A stretch of DNA of 64,000 bases from Acholoe squamosa. Taxonomy: Eukaryota > Annelida > Polychaeta > Phyllodocida > Polynoidae. The notes beneath the pieces were generated by a model. It had not been told where the DNA came from. It ran no database searches and worked only from the letters and a program-made list of their open reading frames with translations. A program made the position numbers and the translations under genes. Location of the stretch: positions 65,849,375 through 65,913,374 of the forward strand of contig OX439048.1 in assembly GCA_949317995.1 (NCBI GenBank), read 5' to 3'. Positions 1 through 11,146 of this stretch are shown in pieces (the stretch's first letter is position 1; each line of letters opens with the position of its first letter).

Positions 1-89
1 AGCATTGACCGATAACCCACCAAGAAGGTATCGGTATTGCTGCTGTTTAAGCCCATAAGAAGGGAAAAGAAGCTGAACAGTCTCAGAAG

Positions 90-317
90 ATGCTCAATGT
101 TAGTTCAAATGCCGAAATAGAAACTTTGGTAAAAGAATTAGTAGCAAATCAGGTGAAGAAATCAAATACCGGTAAGAATTCTCGAAAGGAATGGAAAAAG
201 AAACAGACCTGTCATCGGTGCCAGGTCTTGGGGCATATCGCACCTGATTGTCATGCCCCAGCTCCGGTTCCTAAAGAGGATTCAGTAACCAAACAGGGGA
301 CAGCTCAGGAAAACTAG
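90..317 (+). pseudogene. gag C-terminal fragment with CCHC zinc knuckle
   Basis: A 75-codon open segment holds one retroviral-type zinc knuckle, C-x2-C-x4-H-x4-C, encoded at about 210-252, after a lysine-rich stretch and before a proline-rich tail. In gypsy elements this nucleocapsid motif binds the element's RNA during packaging. The frame closes at 315-317 before protease, so gag and pol are no longer joined here. The start codon of the open segment is unlikely to be biological, because gag should extend upstream beyond the window. Confidence 0.8.
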
Positions 318-639
318 AGTGGGGTGATATTAATGACATAGTATCACCCCAAACCTGAGTAAGCCAAGCCAACACAATCGGTGGTGAGACAATAGTGGTT
401 GCTAACCCAGTTGACAGTGTTTTAACATGGCCTGATCCACCTCCAGGGGACACTATCAACGGGACCAAGCTAATTAGAGCTGGGTAATGAGTAGTCATGG
501 GCCCACACTATTTCACGGATAGGTGGTGTCGACATCTCCCCTGACGACCCACGTTTTCAGTATCTGAAAATTATAGGGGTCGCTCAGAGAAGCGGGGATA
601 TTGAAACAATATCAACCGGGAAGTGCACCCCATTACAGG

Positions 640-1481
640 GTAAAATTTGGTATGTACGTTTGTCCTTCTTCTGGCAGAGAGGTGAGTTTCTTCTCGACAC
701 AAGCGCATCACACTTGCTGATTAGGAAGAAATTCATGTCATTGTTAGGCTGACAGTCTGAAATCCCTCACGAAGGAATAAGGGCACGGATGGCGGACGGA
801 GACAAATTGCAAACATATGGCAAGACTGTTTTACCGATATTGGTTAACGGCAGGATGTACCTAATCTGTCCCACCATTGCCAATATCACGGATGACGGCA
901 TCCTCGGTATGGACTTTGCTGCACTCTATGGGGTGACAGTAAATGCCGGTACGGGGAAGATAAGGATTCGATCACCTTTTGATCATGCTATCAAGTGTGA
1001 GCTCAGGGTTGAATCTGGAACTGCCTCTGTAGTGCAAACCACCAAAATCAGCCCAGGACAGATATCTGATGTCTTGATCAGCTGCGTAGGTGTAGAGGGG
1101 AACAGACAATCGGTATTCGAGCCTGAACAGTCCACCCTAGCTTCTCTTGGGCTGGAAGGCTTCGATACGATAATTGTTAACCCTCGATGAGCTGTGGTAC
1201 GGATAAGCAATCCTACTACTGAAACTGTGGTTTTGCCGAAAGGAATGTTGGTCGGTACCTCGGCCCGTATTGTGAGTCACGAGTTGTCACATGATAATGA
1301 AATGCATGTCTCCGCAATGGGAGTACCCCCACCTACGAGCCCACCAATGCATTTAGTACCATTAGTCATGGACTCTGACTTAGGGGAGGAATACCATCAG
1401 GAGGTTATTGATAAGCTGTCCCTCTATAGGACTGCTTTTACTGCCCCTGGGGAACCTCTCGACCGAACCAACATGGTTTAA
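640..1481 (+). pseudogene. gypsy aspartic protease region and linker to reverse transcriptase, broken
   Basis: The protease N-terminus is read at about 680-750 as a hydrophobic stretch ending in D-T-S-A, where retropepsins normally have D-T/S-G-A, so the active-site glycine appears replaced. A stop follows about 20 codons later. A second open segment at 789-1190 contains the I-L-G-M-D-F motif (about 900-915) typical of the second half of retropepsin-like domains. A further open piece at 1194-1481 links to RT after another stop. It is a decayed protease, called by position and these two motifs; the individual boundaries are approximate. Confidence 0.7.
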
Positions 1482-1487
1482 CACCAG

Positions 1488-2980
1488 GTGGACACTGGCA
1501 ATGTCCGACCTATCAAGCTGCCTTACCAACATCTACCCATAGCTAAGAAATCTGATGTGGAAGACAAAGTAAATAAAGTGCTGGCAGAAGGAATCATCTC
1601 TCCCAGTGATAGTCCCTGGTCTAGCCCTGTCGTTATGGTGACGAAGAAAGACGGGACACATCGGTTCTGTATCGATTACAGAAAATTGAATGGAGTCACT
1701 AGGAAACTGCATACCCCTTATCTCGAATCGACGAATGTCTAGAATCTCTCGGCGGAGCCAAATGGTTTTGCACTCTCAACCTGCAATCTGGGTATTGGCA
1801 GATTGGAATGGACCCGAAAGATAGAGAGAAAACAGCATTTGCGACTCATATGGGGCTGTACGAGTTCAACGTTATGCCATTTGGATTATGTAACGCCCCG
1901 GCGACGTTCGAGGCAATGATGGAATCCATACTTAGGGTTTATCTGTGGGATAAATGCCTAGTGTACTTGGATGATGTCATCGTCTATGGAAACACATATC
2001 GACAATGTCTCGATAATCTCTGTGCTGTGCTAGATCAACTAAGAACCAATGGTCTGAAGCTGAAACCTAAAAAATGCAAATTATTTAGGAATTCAGTAGA
2101 ATACCTGGGTCAGATAGTATCTGGACAGGGCATCGCTGCCCATCCAACCAAAGTCCAAGTAGTGGAGAATTGGCCTTTACCGACCGATAGCAAGGAGATC
2201 CGATCCTACTACCGGGACTTCATCCCTAACTTTTCGAGAATGTCGGCTCCCCTACAGAAGCTAATAATCCACAAAAAGAAGGGGAGACAAAAGTTTATAC
2301 TGGGCCAGGATGCCATCAGTGCATTTGAAACTAAAAATGTCCTCAGTGAAACTCCAGTTCTAAGTTACCCTAGAGCCGACGGCAAGTTCATCTTGGATAC
2401 CGTCGCCTCCAACGAAACCATTGGAGCTGTGTTGTCTCAAATCCAAGATGGAAAGGAGGTACCCTTAGCCTTTGCCTCCAACAGCTTAAACAAAGCTCAA
2501 CGCAACTACTGTACCAAAAAAGAGAACTTCTTGCTGTGGTCGTCTACACGAAGAAGTACCGGCATTTTCTCTACCGTGGAGATTTTGCTCTGCGTACCGA
2601 CCATTCCGCACTCCAATGGCTCCTTAATTTTAAGGATGCTGAAGGAATGATGGGGAGAACCACCTCTCTGAGTTTGGCGTGACTATGCTCACATCGAACA
2701 CAGAAGTGGTACTAAGCATATCAATGCCGACTGTTTGTCCTGCATCCCCATATGGAAATGTCATCGGATAGACTATATAGATTGTGGAAGTCACAATGCA
2801 ACAATTGCTTCGGTAACGCTGCCGATCCCCAACTTGACTCTCCAGGATTTGGGAGGGAAACAGTTGGGAGACCCTATCATTTCCAAAGTTAGACTTCGGA
2901 TCGAGAAAGGTGAACCCAAACCAACTAGGCTGGCATTGTCTATAGAACACAAGGAAACCCGAGCTTTGATAGCTTTATGG
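1488..2980 (+). pseudogene. gypsy reverse transcriptase and RNase H, frameshifted
   Basis: Two open segments cover the domain. 1488-1742 has the fingers motif ([14 protein letters not shown] then FCIDYRKLN). After a break at about 1742-1807, 1808-2650 carries the palm, including F-G-L-C-N-A-P-A-T-F and the catalytic Y-L-D-D box at about 1964-1975. RNase H follows from about 2390 (LDTVASNETIGAVLSQ, then the Y-x-x-x-x-x-E segment near 2505-2525) and decays after 2650, with remnants to about 2980 where the insertion begins. The enzyme would copy element RNA into DNA; here the frameshift and stops make it inactive. Motif content identifies it as Ty3/gypsy. Confidence 0.9.
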
Positions 2981-2981
2981 G

Positions 2982-5164
2982 ATCCCAGCAAATTGGAGTC
3001 AGTGTGAGTCATAATGAGGTGCTATGTGTGAGCAGCTTTCGGGTTGTAACACCAGTGCGTCAGCTCGTGTCACAAGGTGTCAATACTCCCACTGTTTGAC
3101 TCATTATGACACTTAGTGACTCATCTCCACAAGACATAATGTGGCACAAGTGTGAGCATGCGTCAGTCTGTGTCAGTAGTCACACAGTGTGACACATGGT
3201 GACTCATTTCCTAACCCATTTGAGCTAACATCGCGTCAGTATGTGCCAATATGGGTGAGTAGTCACAGGGAGTGACGCATAGTGACGCATTTCCTTATTT
3301 GCGTGAGGTAACACTGAGTGAGCATGAGCCAGTCTGTGTGAGTAGTCACACGGACTGACCCATAGTGACTCATCTTTCAAAAGATAGGTGTTGACGCTTG
3401 AGTGAACATGGGTCACTATGTGTCAGTACTCACCCGCAGTGACTCGAAATGGCATCAGTGTCAGTATAAAGAGACTGGGGAAATTGTATAGTTCCACTAT
3501 ATACTTGCACTTTGGGTTTGGGCCAAATTAGGGAATTGCTGTTTCTATTGATGCTGCCTTATAAATCAAAGTGTTTATAGATGATATCTATCAATATATA
3601 TATAGGGAATATAATGCTGACTGAAAACATGGGTTTATATTCTCTTTTGGTGTATTTTAAGACAATTTTCTTTGTCTATGGGAGATAACACTGAGTTTCA
3701 ATTATCAACCTCCTATGTGGTATTCAGGCTTACATTAGTCTTGGTGTAGTAATTCCTTGAAAGTATGGTATATGCTGCCCAAGGTGATGCCATATTACCA
3801 TGAGAAACAGGTAAGAATTCATAATATGAGGTGAATTATAATGTTGTTTTGGGTGATAATAGGAGCAAAGTGCCTCACTTCAACAAACACATCAGGTTCT
3901 GACACATGCGTCAGTATGCGTCACTATGTGTCAATACTCACACATATTCACACACCTTGACTCACAGTGACCCATCCTGAAATTTTCTCTCCAGGAAGTA
4001 CCTGACACATGTGTGACCATGCGTCAGTACTGCGTCAGTATTGTGTCTGATTGGTTGATTTCAAACTCCTGGTCCCTCATTGGTCCATTTCAAAGTTCCC
4101 GCTCTTTTCTTGGTTTCTTTGTTCTCAGTATTTCACAACACACAGACACAGAACAGCAAGGAGAGAAGACAAGGTGGGTAATCCTACAGTCCTACAGAAC
4201 TCCAAGTAACCTACAGTAATATATCATGGTATCTTCTTTTGTGCCCACCTTAATCTTTAGAGTCTATTACAGTATTGATACAGTTGATATAGCATATGTC
4301 AGTAACTTGCAGGTTTGGGGGCCTGGGAGAGTGGTGGACTAGGTTGTGGTCAGTTTGAGGGGCAAGAATATTATTTTTGTTTCTGAGGGTGGGGGGTTGA
4401 TTTTGTCTCCAAATAATTTTATCTTCCCCTGCCCCCATTAAAGGTCAACTCATTCAGGGAGAGGGTATGTACTTGGCTCAGGGGGAAATTCTAGCCCCCC
4501 CCCCCTCCAAAATGAAAATATCTCACAACATATTTTCGAGGGAGGGGAGGAGGTGAGGCGGGTAAAATATCTTGTGCTGATTATATTAAAGGTATTTGTG
4601 TAATGCATTATTGAACTTAAATGTTTAATTTTTATTTGACAGGCACAAAGAAGGCATTTTGAGGAATGGAAAAAGGGAACAAAGGAATCTACAGGAAACC
4701 CTTCCATGGACATAGATATGCAGCTCAATTGATGACAGTGATTCAGAATAAAAATGAATGAAGAATAAAGTCATACCCCCATCCCCCCCTCCAAAACCCC
4801 CTACCCCCATCCCCATCCCAGTGGAAAAAACCTGACGCATGTGTCAGGATGAGTCAGTATGGGTTAATGCCCAGGTGTCAGTATGAGTGTGCATGTGCCA
4901 TGACACATGTTTCAGGCCTGAGTCAATGTGCGTTATAGCTCAGGTGTTAGTATGGGTGTTGATTTGCCATGACGCATGTGTCAGGCCTGAGTCATTATGT
5001 GTTATAGCCCAGGTGTCAATATGGGTTTGCATGTGCCATGACACATGTGTCAGCATGCGTCAGTATGGTTCATCAGTCACACCTGGTGGCGCATTTTTTT
5101 TCTATACAGCACCAGTGTGAGTACTCACACACAGTGACTCAGAATGACACCAATTTGCTGGGAT
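2982..5164. mobile_element. 2.2-kb insertion in gypsy pol with 15-bp inverted ends, rich in TGTCAGTATG-like repeats
   Basis: The gypsy pol sequence stops at 2982 and resumes near 5165. The junctions carry a perfect 15-bp inverted pair (2982-2996 and 5150-5164), and TGGGAT occurs at both edges (2978-2983, 5159-5164), which may be a target duplication. Next to the ends and at 3890-4070 the DNA consists of degenerate short motifs such as GTCAGTATG, TGACACATG and AGTGACTCA in both orientations. The middle (4080-4800) is unique and C-rich in places. No transposase is visible, so it is non-autonomous. Class is not known. Confidence 0.6.
4840..5070. repeat. 69-bp tandem repeat, about three units
   Basis: The block GCCATGACRCATGT...TCAGGCCTGAGTCA starts at 4897 and 4966 and in shortened form at 5035, a 69-bp spacing. 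It lies at the right side of the insertion in gypsy pol and includes the palindrome TGACACATGTGTCA. Confidence 0.75.
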
Positions 5165-6015
5165 GACTTGTGTGTCAGAGACAATGTATTGTGTCGATGG
5201 AGAACCCGACCGGGTAGACGAAAGAATTTACAGCCGGTAGTTCCATACGAACTCCGCCTGGAAATAATGGACTTCTGCCATGGGCATAGGACCTCGGCAC
5301 ATTTTGGAAGGGAAAGGACGGAACAAAAGATCAAATCCCGTTACTATTGGCCAGGTATGACGGAGGACATCCGCCGATGGGTTAAACAATGTAATAAATA
5401 TTGTCTAGCCAAACCAGGATTGGCCTAGGGAAGCTTCCTTTAAGCCAAGAGTTCTTTGGTGTCCGTTTCGCCCGTATAGCTGTGGATATCATCAGTGGAT
5501 TCCAGAGTACCCTGGCAGGTAACACATGTATGATGGTAGTGCAGGACTACTATACAAAGTATGTCCAAATATATCCTCTACCGAACCATACTGCTGTCAT
5601 CTGTGCAACAGTGCTCTTCGTGAACTGGATTCTCACATGGGGAGCTCCATTGATGTTGCATTCCAACCAAGGCCAAGAGTTTGAATCTTGCATTTGGGCT
5701 GAGATGTGTGAGAAGGTGTACATCTGTAAGACACATACGAATCCCTACCGACCTCAAAGTGACGGTCTGGGAGAACGATTCAATCAGACTCTTATAAGCT
5801 GCCTCACCACTATGGTGAATGAACATAGAGATGACTGGGATGACCAGTCTCGCTATGTAGCGCATGCTTATAATGCCACCAAGTATGCATCGACCGGGTG
5901 TACCCCTAACCTATTGGTAATGGGAGAGGAGATCCTCATGCCTTCTGATATGGTGTATGGAGTCCCAGGGGTAGCCGGTGAGCAGCCCTGTACTGTGACT
6001 TTTGTCGGACACTAA
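5165..6015 (+). pseudogene. gypsy integrase: zinc-binding and catalytic core, broken
   Basis: The N-terminal H-H-C-C zinc-binding domain is read at about 5240-5410 (GHRTSAHFG ... YYWPGM ... C-N-K-Y-C). A stop at 5426-5428 separates it from the core, which is open in a second frame to 6015. In the core the first catalytic Asp lies in AVDIISGF (about 5485), the usual second Asp in H-S-D-Q-G is replaced by Asn (HSNQG, about 5662-5676), and the Glu is kept in GERFNQTL (about 5770). Integrase inserts element DNA into the chromosome by a DDE mechanism. With a lost catalytic residue and a split frame, this copy is dead. Confidence 0.88.
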
Positions 6016-6543
6016 GACAACGATGGGTATGCTTACTCATTGGTACGAAGTAATTTGGAGCAATCTGCCAGATTACAGAAAGTGGCTTACGATACTGGAC
6101 TTAAGATCTGACGGTTTGCACCCGGGGACTCAGTAGTTCAGTATAGCACTCCACAAGCCAATGAGAAGGTCAATTATGACTAGGTTGGACGTCAGGAAGT
6201 TTTAGAAGTAATAAATGAAACCACTGTTCTTCTAAAGTCAGCCTGTGGTAGGAAATACAACTCTCATGTGGCCCACTTGCGACCCTGGAATGGGGTACCG
6301 GCTGATGAGTCTGACCTACCGACCGGTGATAAGGAATCAAAGATTCCTAAAACCACACAGACCGCTACACCACAGCAGGTCAAGGTGCCCACTGCCACTA
6401 CCAAACATCACAGGAAGAAAAGTCGTAAACATGGAAAGAAGGCTAGAATCAACAAAGCCCCGGCTATTGTATCAATCATACCCACGGCTCATGACCGAGG
6501 TGATAGGTTGAAGGCCAGGTTAGCCCGTATCGAGGAAGGCTGA
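6016..6543 (+). pseudogene. gypsy integrase C-terminal tail, basic
   Basis: After the core, a segment with H-V-A-H-L-R-P-W-N (about 6268-6294) matches the end of the small barrel domain at the C-terminus of gypsy integrases. It is followed by a Lys/Arg-rich tail (about 6405-6460). I see no aromatic cage residues that would argue for a chromodomain. The stop is at 6541-6543. Upstream stops show that it is no longer joined to the core. Confidence 0.6.
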
Positions 6544-8140
6544 GCTAGAGAAATCTAGTTCAATCGCCTCGTATATGGCTAGGCGGTTACGGCGGAGTCG
6601 ACACAAGGGTGGTGGTGATAAATCAGTTCTTATCTAAGACTGTACACCACATTGCCCTGATTGTCTTGTTATTTGTCGTAAGACTACCCTCCTTTCCCCC
6701 ATACGCCACAATGGGATCCTATGGTCCTATAGAATAAAATCACACAACGAAAAGTACTACCTCATGGTGACTACACAATCATATGTCCGGTGAGGGAGCA
6801 TTGTATATTGAAACCAGGGATCCAATATATGTTGTCAATACCATGGCCAGTCGCAAATGAAACACTTTACGCAGTATCAAGGAGTCAATGATCCAAGGCG
6901 ACCTGATGTCAACAATCATAATAATCTCCTTATTTGGTCAAGTCTTTTTGGCGTCAAACACGGGTGGCACTAGATTGCGATGCGCTGATTGGCTGTTCAC
7001 ACCGTCCGATTCCACCGGACAGCCCACTATAAATAGAGGCACGGACGAGATCAGAGTTCAGAATCATTTCTAGATTCTACAGTCAACATCTCCCAGAAGA
7101 TTTGACTGGCGTTCTGATACAGGTACCACACCTCAGGCCATACTGATACCGCCACCTCCCCTAACGCTGCCAGGGCAGAGTGTACCGAAGCCGGTAGTTC
7201 TCAGAGAAGAGGCCATGGAGGTCGACTCTACTGATACTACCGACACAGAGTCCAAAGAAAGCACAGGAGACTGATGCTGTCAAAGCAGCAAACCAGCCGA
7301 AAGTCTGCAAGACAAGAATGGTCGTCACTGGGTGCCTAAGCTGTTTGACCCCGATACCGGTCTGTCGGACAACGAGGACTGGATAAGCGACACAGACCAC
7401 CCTATTGAGTGGTTTGTGGAGGAACTCACCTCACTCCTCGATTCCAACATCCCGACGCCGGGTCATGAGCTTCGGAGGAAGCTCAAGTACTCCTGGAGGA
7501 ACGCTCCAGGCGACCCCTGTCCCTTTCAAAGGTGCCAGGAACGCTCAGATGCACCAGCTTGGCTCGCTTTGCTTGGCATCTGTGTGATAATCACCTCCCA
7601 ACCCACCTCCTTGTCTATTGTGTCCCAGCTTATGAAGGTAGTATCATATACCATTTTATTATTCGAATTATCTGAACATATTACTGTATTAATCAAAGAA
7701 TATATAAGAAATTAATACATTGAATGTCTAGAAGAGCGTTCATGCTCCACTGAACACCAGCTTTGTCAAGTATACATAGGTTACAACATCAAAGAGTCCG
7801 CCCTCATGGTCCACTGCACAATATAATGTTTTTAAGAGTCAAAGAGACCGCCCTCATGGTCAAGTGCACAATATAATGTCTTGTAGGTGAATGGAACCAG
7901 CCGTCATGGGTGCCTGGGCACCGCTGACGCCTTCATGGGTGTCTGAGCACCCAAGACTGAACAATAGGTTACATAAGTAATGACGCCATACCCTTCCGGT
8001 CGCTCTAGCATCGCTCCAGAGCAGTTATGTAACCACCATAATTAGACGGTCAAAATGAGTTTAAGATCAAGGCCCAACTCCCATTATTAAGGAAGTTATG
8101 CAACCGGGACGGTTTTGACATCCGAATGCGCTACAGAATG
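6544..8140 (+). other. 3' region of the gypsy element, probably including LTR promoter sequence
   Basis: Non-coding sequence follows the pol end. At 7028-7036 there is TATAAATAG in a GC-richer context, with a plausible start site about 30 bp downstream, as in LTR promoters. A 127-codon open segment (7332-7715), acidic then basic and unrelated to anything I recognise, follows and could be leader or gag-like sequence. Short direct repeats with TCAAAGAG(A/T)CCGCCCTCATGGT occur near 7793 and 7838. No second LTR copy is in the window, so LTR limits cannot be fixed. Confidence 0.4.
7028..7036 (+). promoter_or_regulatory. TATA box, probable LTR promoter
   Basis: TATAAATAG lies after the gypsy pol end and before an open segment. 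This agrees with an RNA polymerase II LTR promoter. Support is from motif and position only. Confidence 0.45.
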
Positions 8141-8141
8141 C

Positions 8142-8343
<202 letters not shown>

Positions 8344-9735
8344 CATCTCACAGGTGGAATGGAACAGAACTTTATACTTTGTAACCAATTGTATATTTAC
8401 TGTGTGTGGAAATTACCTGCATATTAACATTTGTATTACTGATACGTAACATGTTCTGCCTAAGCTGAATAAAGCAGTGATTACTGGAATAGCACTAATA
8501 AGAGCTTGATATTCTTACTCTCTATATACCACTAGTCATATGATATTTCTCATATGACAACTTGATCATGCACAATTACTAGTATGACAGTAGCACGGCC
8601 TGCCGGCTGTGGGATGATGGTGAATACCACCGAAATGCTCGTCAAGGGATAGTGGTAGGCCATCTGATGAAGACCTTATGGGTGTTGGATCCTACAATTA
8701 CAAGTTGGGTGAATCCCACTATAGGGGTGGTGATAGGTGACATATCCAGCAAAACACAAGAAGTGCTTCAGTGGGGAATACTAAAAGCCAAATGTTTAAA
8801 ACTACCATGTGTACTCTTTGGTGTGGATGTGGCAAACATATTATCCAATTAGATCAACCAATAAACCTTTACTTTAAAAAAAAGGAAGTGTTGAAATTGG
8901 TTTACAAATCATAACCATTACTGAAAAATTGTAATACTTTGCATTCCAGTGAAATGCTCTTAAATGATAAATTAATATACGTACAACTTTGGACATAGAA
9001 ATCAGGGAAGACTCTAATATATTCCTATACCCAGCGTAGTCGAGATCAGTCCAGTTGGGATATTTCGGGACTCTTCTCGTTATGGAGGGCAAAGGCTGGA
9101 CACTCTTGAGAAGGTGTGTGATGAAGGGGCTGGGACCATGGAGTGGGGAAGGTGGGCGACAGTCTCTGAAGGTAGCGTGTGTGGGAAAAGCTAGGGGGGA
9201 GGGCAAGGGTCTGGCGCATAGAGAGGGGGGAGAACTACGGGTAGTAGGAGGAGACTGGGCTTGCATTTTCATTTCCACACAGTTGAAAAATATCTAAGAG
9301 TTTTACCCCGATAGCCACATAAATGTAGGTCCAATAAACTGGGCAGCAAATACTGTACGGCACTCAGATACTATATGGGGTGGATGACTTTGCTGGTGGA
9401 CGACTTTTCTGGTGGAGTTGGTGGTGGATGACTTTTCTGGTAGACGAGTTGGTAGTGGACAACTATAGTGGTGGACTAGTTGACTGGAATTCTCTTATTG
9501 TAAGATGGCATTTATAGAAGATATCACTATAGAGGAACTGGTGGTATAGGATGACCCCTTTCCTTTCCCTCCTCTGGTCTGTCTCACACATTAGCATCAG
9601 TGATATACCATACTATTCAGAGCTTCTACTACAAACCTCCTCATCAACCTCCATGACTTGTAGAACAGTCTTGAACTCAAATTTCAGTAAGCAGCTACAT
9701 TTATTTTTTACAATGATCTCCTCATCCTGCATTTT
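8344..9735. other. no gene seen; AATAAA signal and degenerate tandem repeats
   Basis: AATAAA is at 8468-8473 and could be the LTR polyadenylation signal. 9375-9485 is a run of degenerate units of about 20-25 bp around GGTGGACGACTTTTCTGGT. The 66-codon open segment at 8652-8852 shows no recognisable domain. Nothing else stands out. Confidence 0.5.
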
Positions 9736-9990
9736 CCTATAAGGCCCCTCGATGTCTCAATAAAGTCTAGAAAACTCCCACAGCCATGACCAAGTGCATT
9801 ATTCCTGTTATAACACGGAAGAATCACCGATCAGCCACCTGACAACACATGAATATCAATTGTGAAGTCTAAAGGTGAGATGAAGTTAACCTCCTTTGCC
9901 AGGAGTGCATTATCCATCTAGATAATGCATGGTCAATCAGCCAATCAGAACACAGCATTCAGGATAATGCACTCTCACCTCGCCCAGCAG
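9736..9990 (+). repeat. dispersed repeat starting CCTATAAGGCCCCTCGATG, with palindromic inner part
   Basis: 9736-9802 is repeated in inverted orientation at 16420-16485. In both copies an inner palindrome around ATAATGCAC lies within about 100 bp (9905-9980 here, 16325-16390 there). Similar ends with palindromic interiors suggest one MITE-like family. No coding capacity. Confidence 0.6.
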
Positions 9991-10120
9991 TGTTATAATC
10001 TGGATTACTGCATTTTCTCAAGTTGAGGTAAGAGCTTTGGAGCTAATACTGCCGCATGGTACATTCGAAGGTCACACCACAGTTTGAGCTGATAGATAGT
10101 TAGCATTGGTCATTATATCA

Positions 10121-11018
10121 AAGATTATCTCACGATTCTGGCCCCACAGCGTGCTTTTTTGTCATAACCCCATTCGGTTATCGGGGTTTAACCGCACTCT
10201 GAGACTTCATTTTTTTTCCAAGACCATCTTGGTTAGAACCTGAGCATGTTGATAAATTGGAGAAGGATACAAATTCACCCTCACCATACATTTCCACTTG
10301 AAACCATTCTGGGCTGTATGGGAATCGTACACCGGGCGCTGTGGCAGGAGACGAGCTCGCTGTCCACTATACCAAGCTGACCGGTGCTAGAAACCAATGT
10401 ACATGAAGAATTTGAAAAAGTTTTCCGACATACCTGATGTTTACACACCTCGTTAGTAAAGAATCCAACGGTGCCAGGTGGATTTATTAACAGGGAAACA
10501 TCCTTAGATATCCTAGATGAACATGCCATGCCTAATTTCTCCATTTTCTTATAAATAGATAAGAATCCAATTATTTTACATAGCGATCTAACACACACAG
10601 CCATTCCGTCTTGTTTAGTGAAGCGGGTAGGTGCTCAGATGTAACCTGACATACTTTAGGCTGAAGAACTATGTCAAATATGGGTCGAGCAAGGAATGGC
10701 CGGATGGGGCTGGTGCAGACATGTATCGCTATGGAAAATCAATGGATTCTTATTTTTTTATAGGAAAATTGAGACAAAATGTAGGCGAACACCAACCAGA
10801 GATCATATATTTGGCAGTACTAGAAGTACAGGACTTGACATGCTTGGATTTTACCCGAAAAATGTGTGTAAAGGTGGAGGTATGTTGGGCACAGTCACAA
10901 CATGGCCACGACAGCTTGGCAAACCGTGCGGATCGTATACACTTTCAAAATATCTACTCCTGGATTTATTCTGGGGTTATAAGGTAAGAAATTCATACAT
11001 AATGGATGAATAAGTGTG
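10121..11018 (+). mobile_element. foldback element copy A (about 0.9 kb)
   Basis: It is homologous over almost its whole length to 45778-46660 (copy B). The 5' end reads TATCTCACGATT. The 3' end shares GGTTATAAGGTAAGAAATT with copy B and with the reverse complement of 18850-18880. Inside are two inverted arms, 10537-10586 and 10724-10775, both containing a version of GGAAAATCAATGGATTCTTA, around a 137-bp centre. The centre is inverted relative to copy B. A degenerate tRNA-like block lies at about 10303-10380. No protein of its own; the open frames are shared by chance among strands. Confidence 0.75.
10303..10380 (-). repeat. degenerate tRNA-like module in foldback copy A
   Basis: The reverse complement has an A-box-like TTGGTATAGTGGACAGCG and a decayed B-box region. 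The better-kept counterpart in copy B is at 45970-46040. It is interpreted as tRNA-derived SINE sequence and not as a working tRNA, because arms do not pair well. Confidence 0.5.
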
Positions 11019-11023
11019 ATAAA

Positions 11024-11146
11024 CGCATTAATGCATTGATATTCTAGGACTTGGTGAGGTTAGCTGGAAATATTCCCCTGCCCGCTACACGGTCGGGCAA
11101 ACATTTCCAGCAAACCTCACCTCGTCCTAGAATATCAATGCATTAA
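11024..11146. repeat. hairpin at the 3' edge of foldback copy A
   Basis: Arms of about 50 bp (starting GCATTAATGCATTGATATTC at about 11026 and returning at about 11096-11146) surround a GC-rich loop. The stem is unrelated to the hairpin found at the same place beside copy B (46672-46792). Confidence 0.85.

Larger units (their letters stand above)
1..6640 (+). mobile_element. Ty3/gypsy-type LTR retrotransposon, 5'-truncated by the window edge and decayed
   Basis: The order gag zinc knuckle, protease, reverse transcriptase, RNase H, integrase on the plus strand is that of Ty3/gypsy elements; integrase lying after RT/RNase H excludes the Ty1/copia order. The reading frame is broken at many places by stops and frameshifts, and a 2.2-kb insertion (2982-5164) separates RNase H from integrase. 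The window starts inside gag, so the 5' LTR and most of gag are not visible. Nothing here can make a full Pol protein. Confidence in the superfamily is high; the lineage within it was not determined. Confidence 0.92.
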
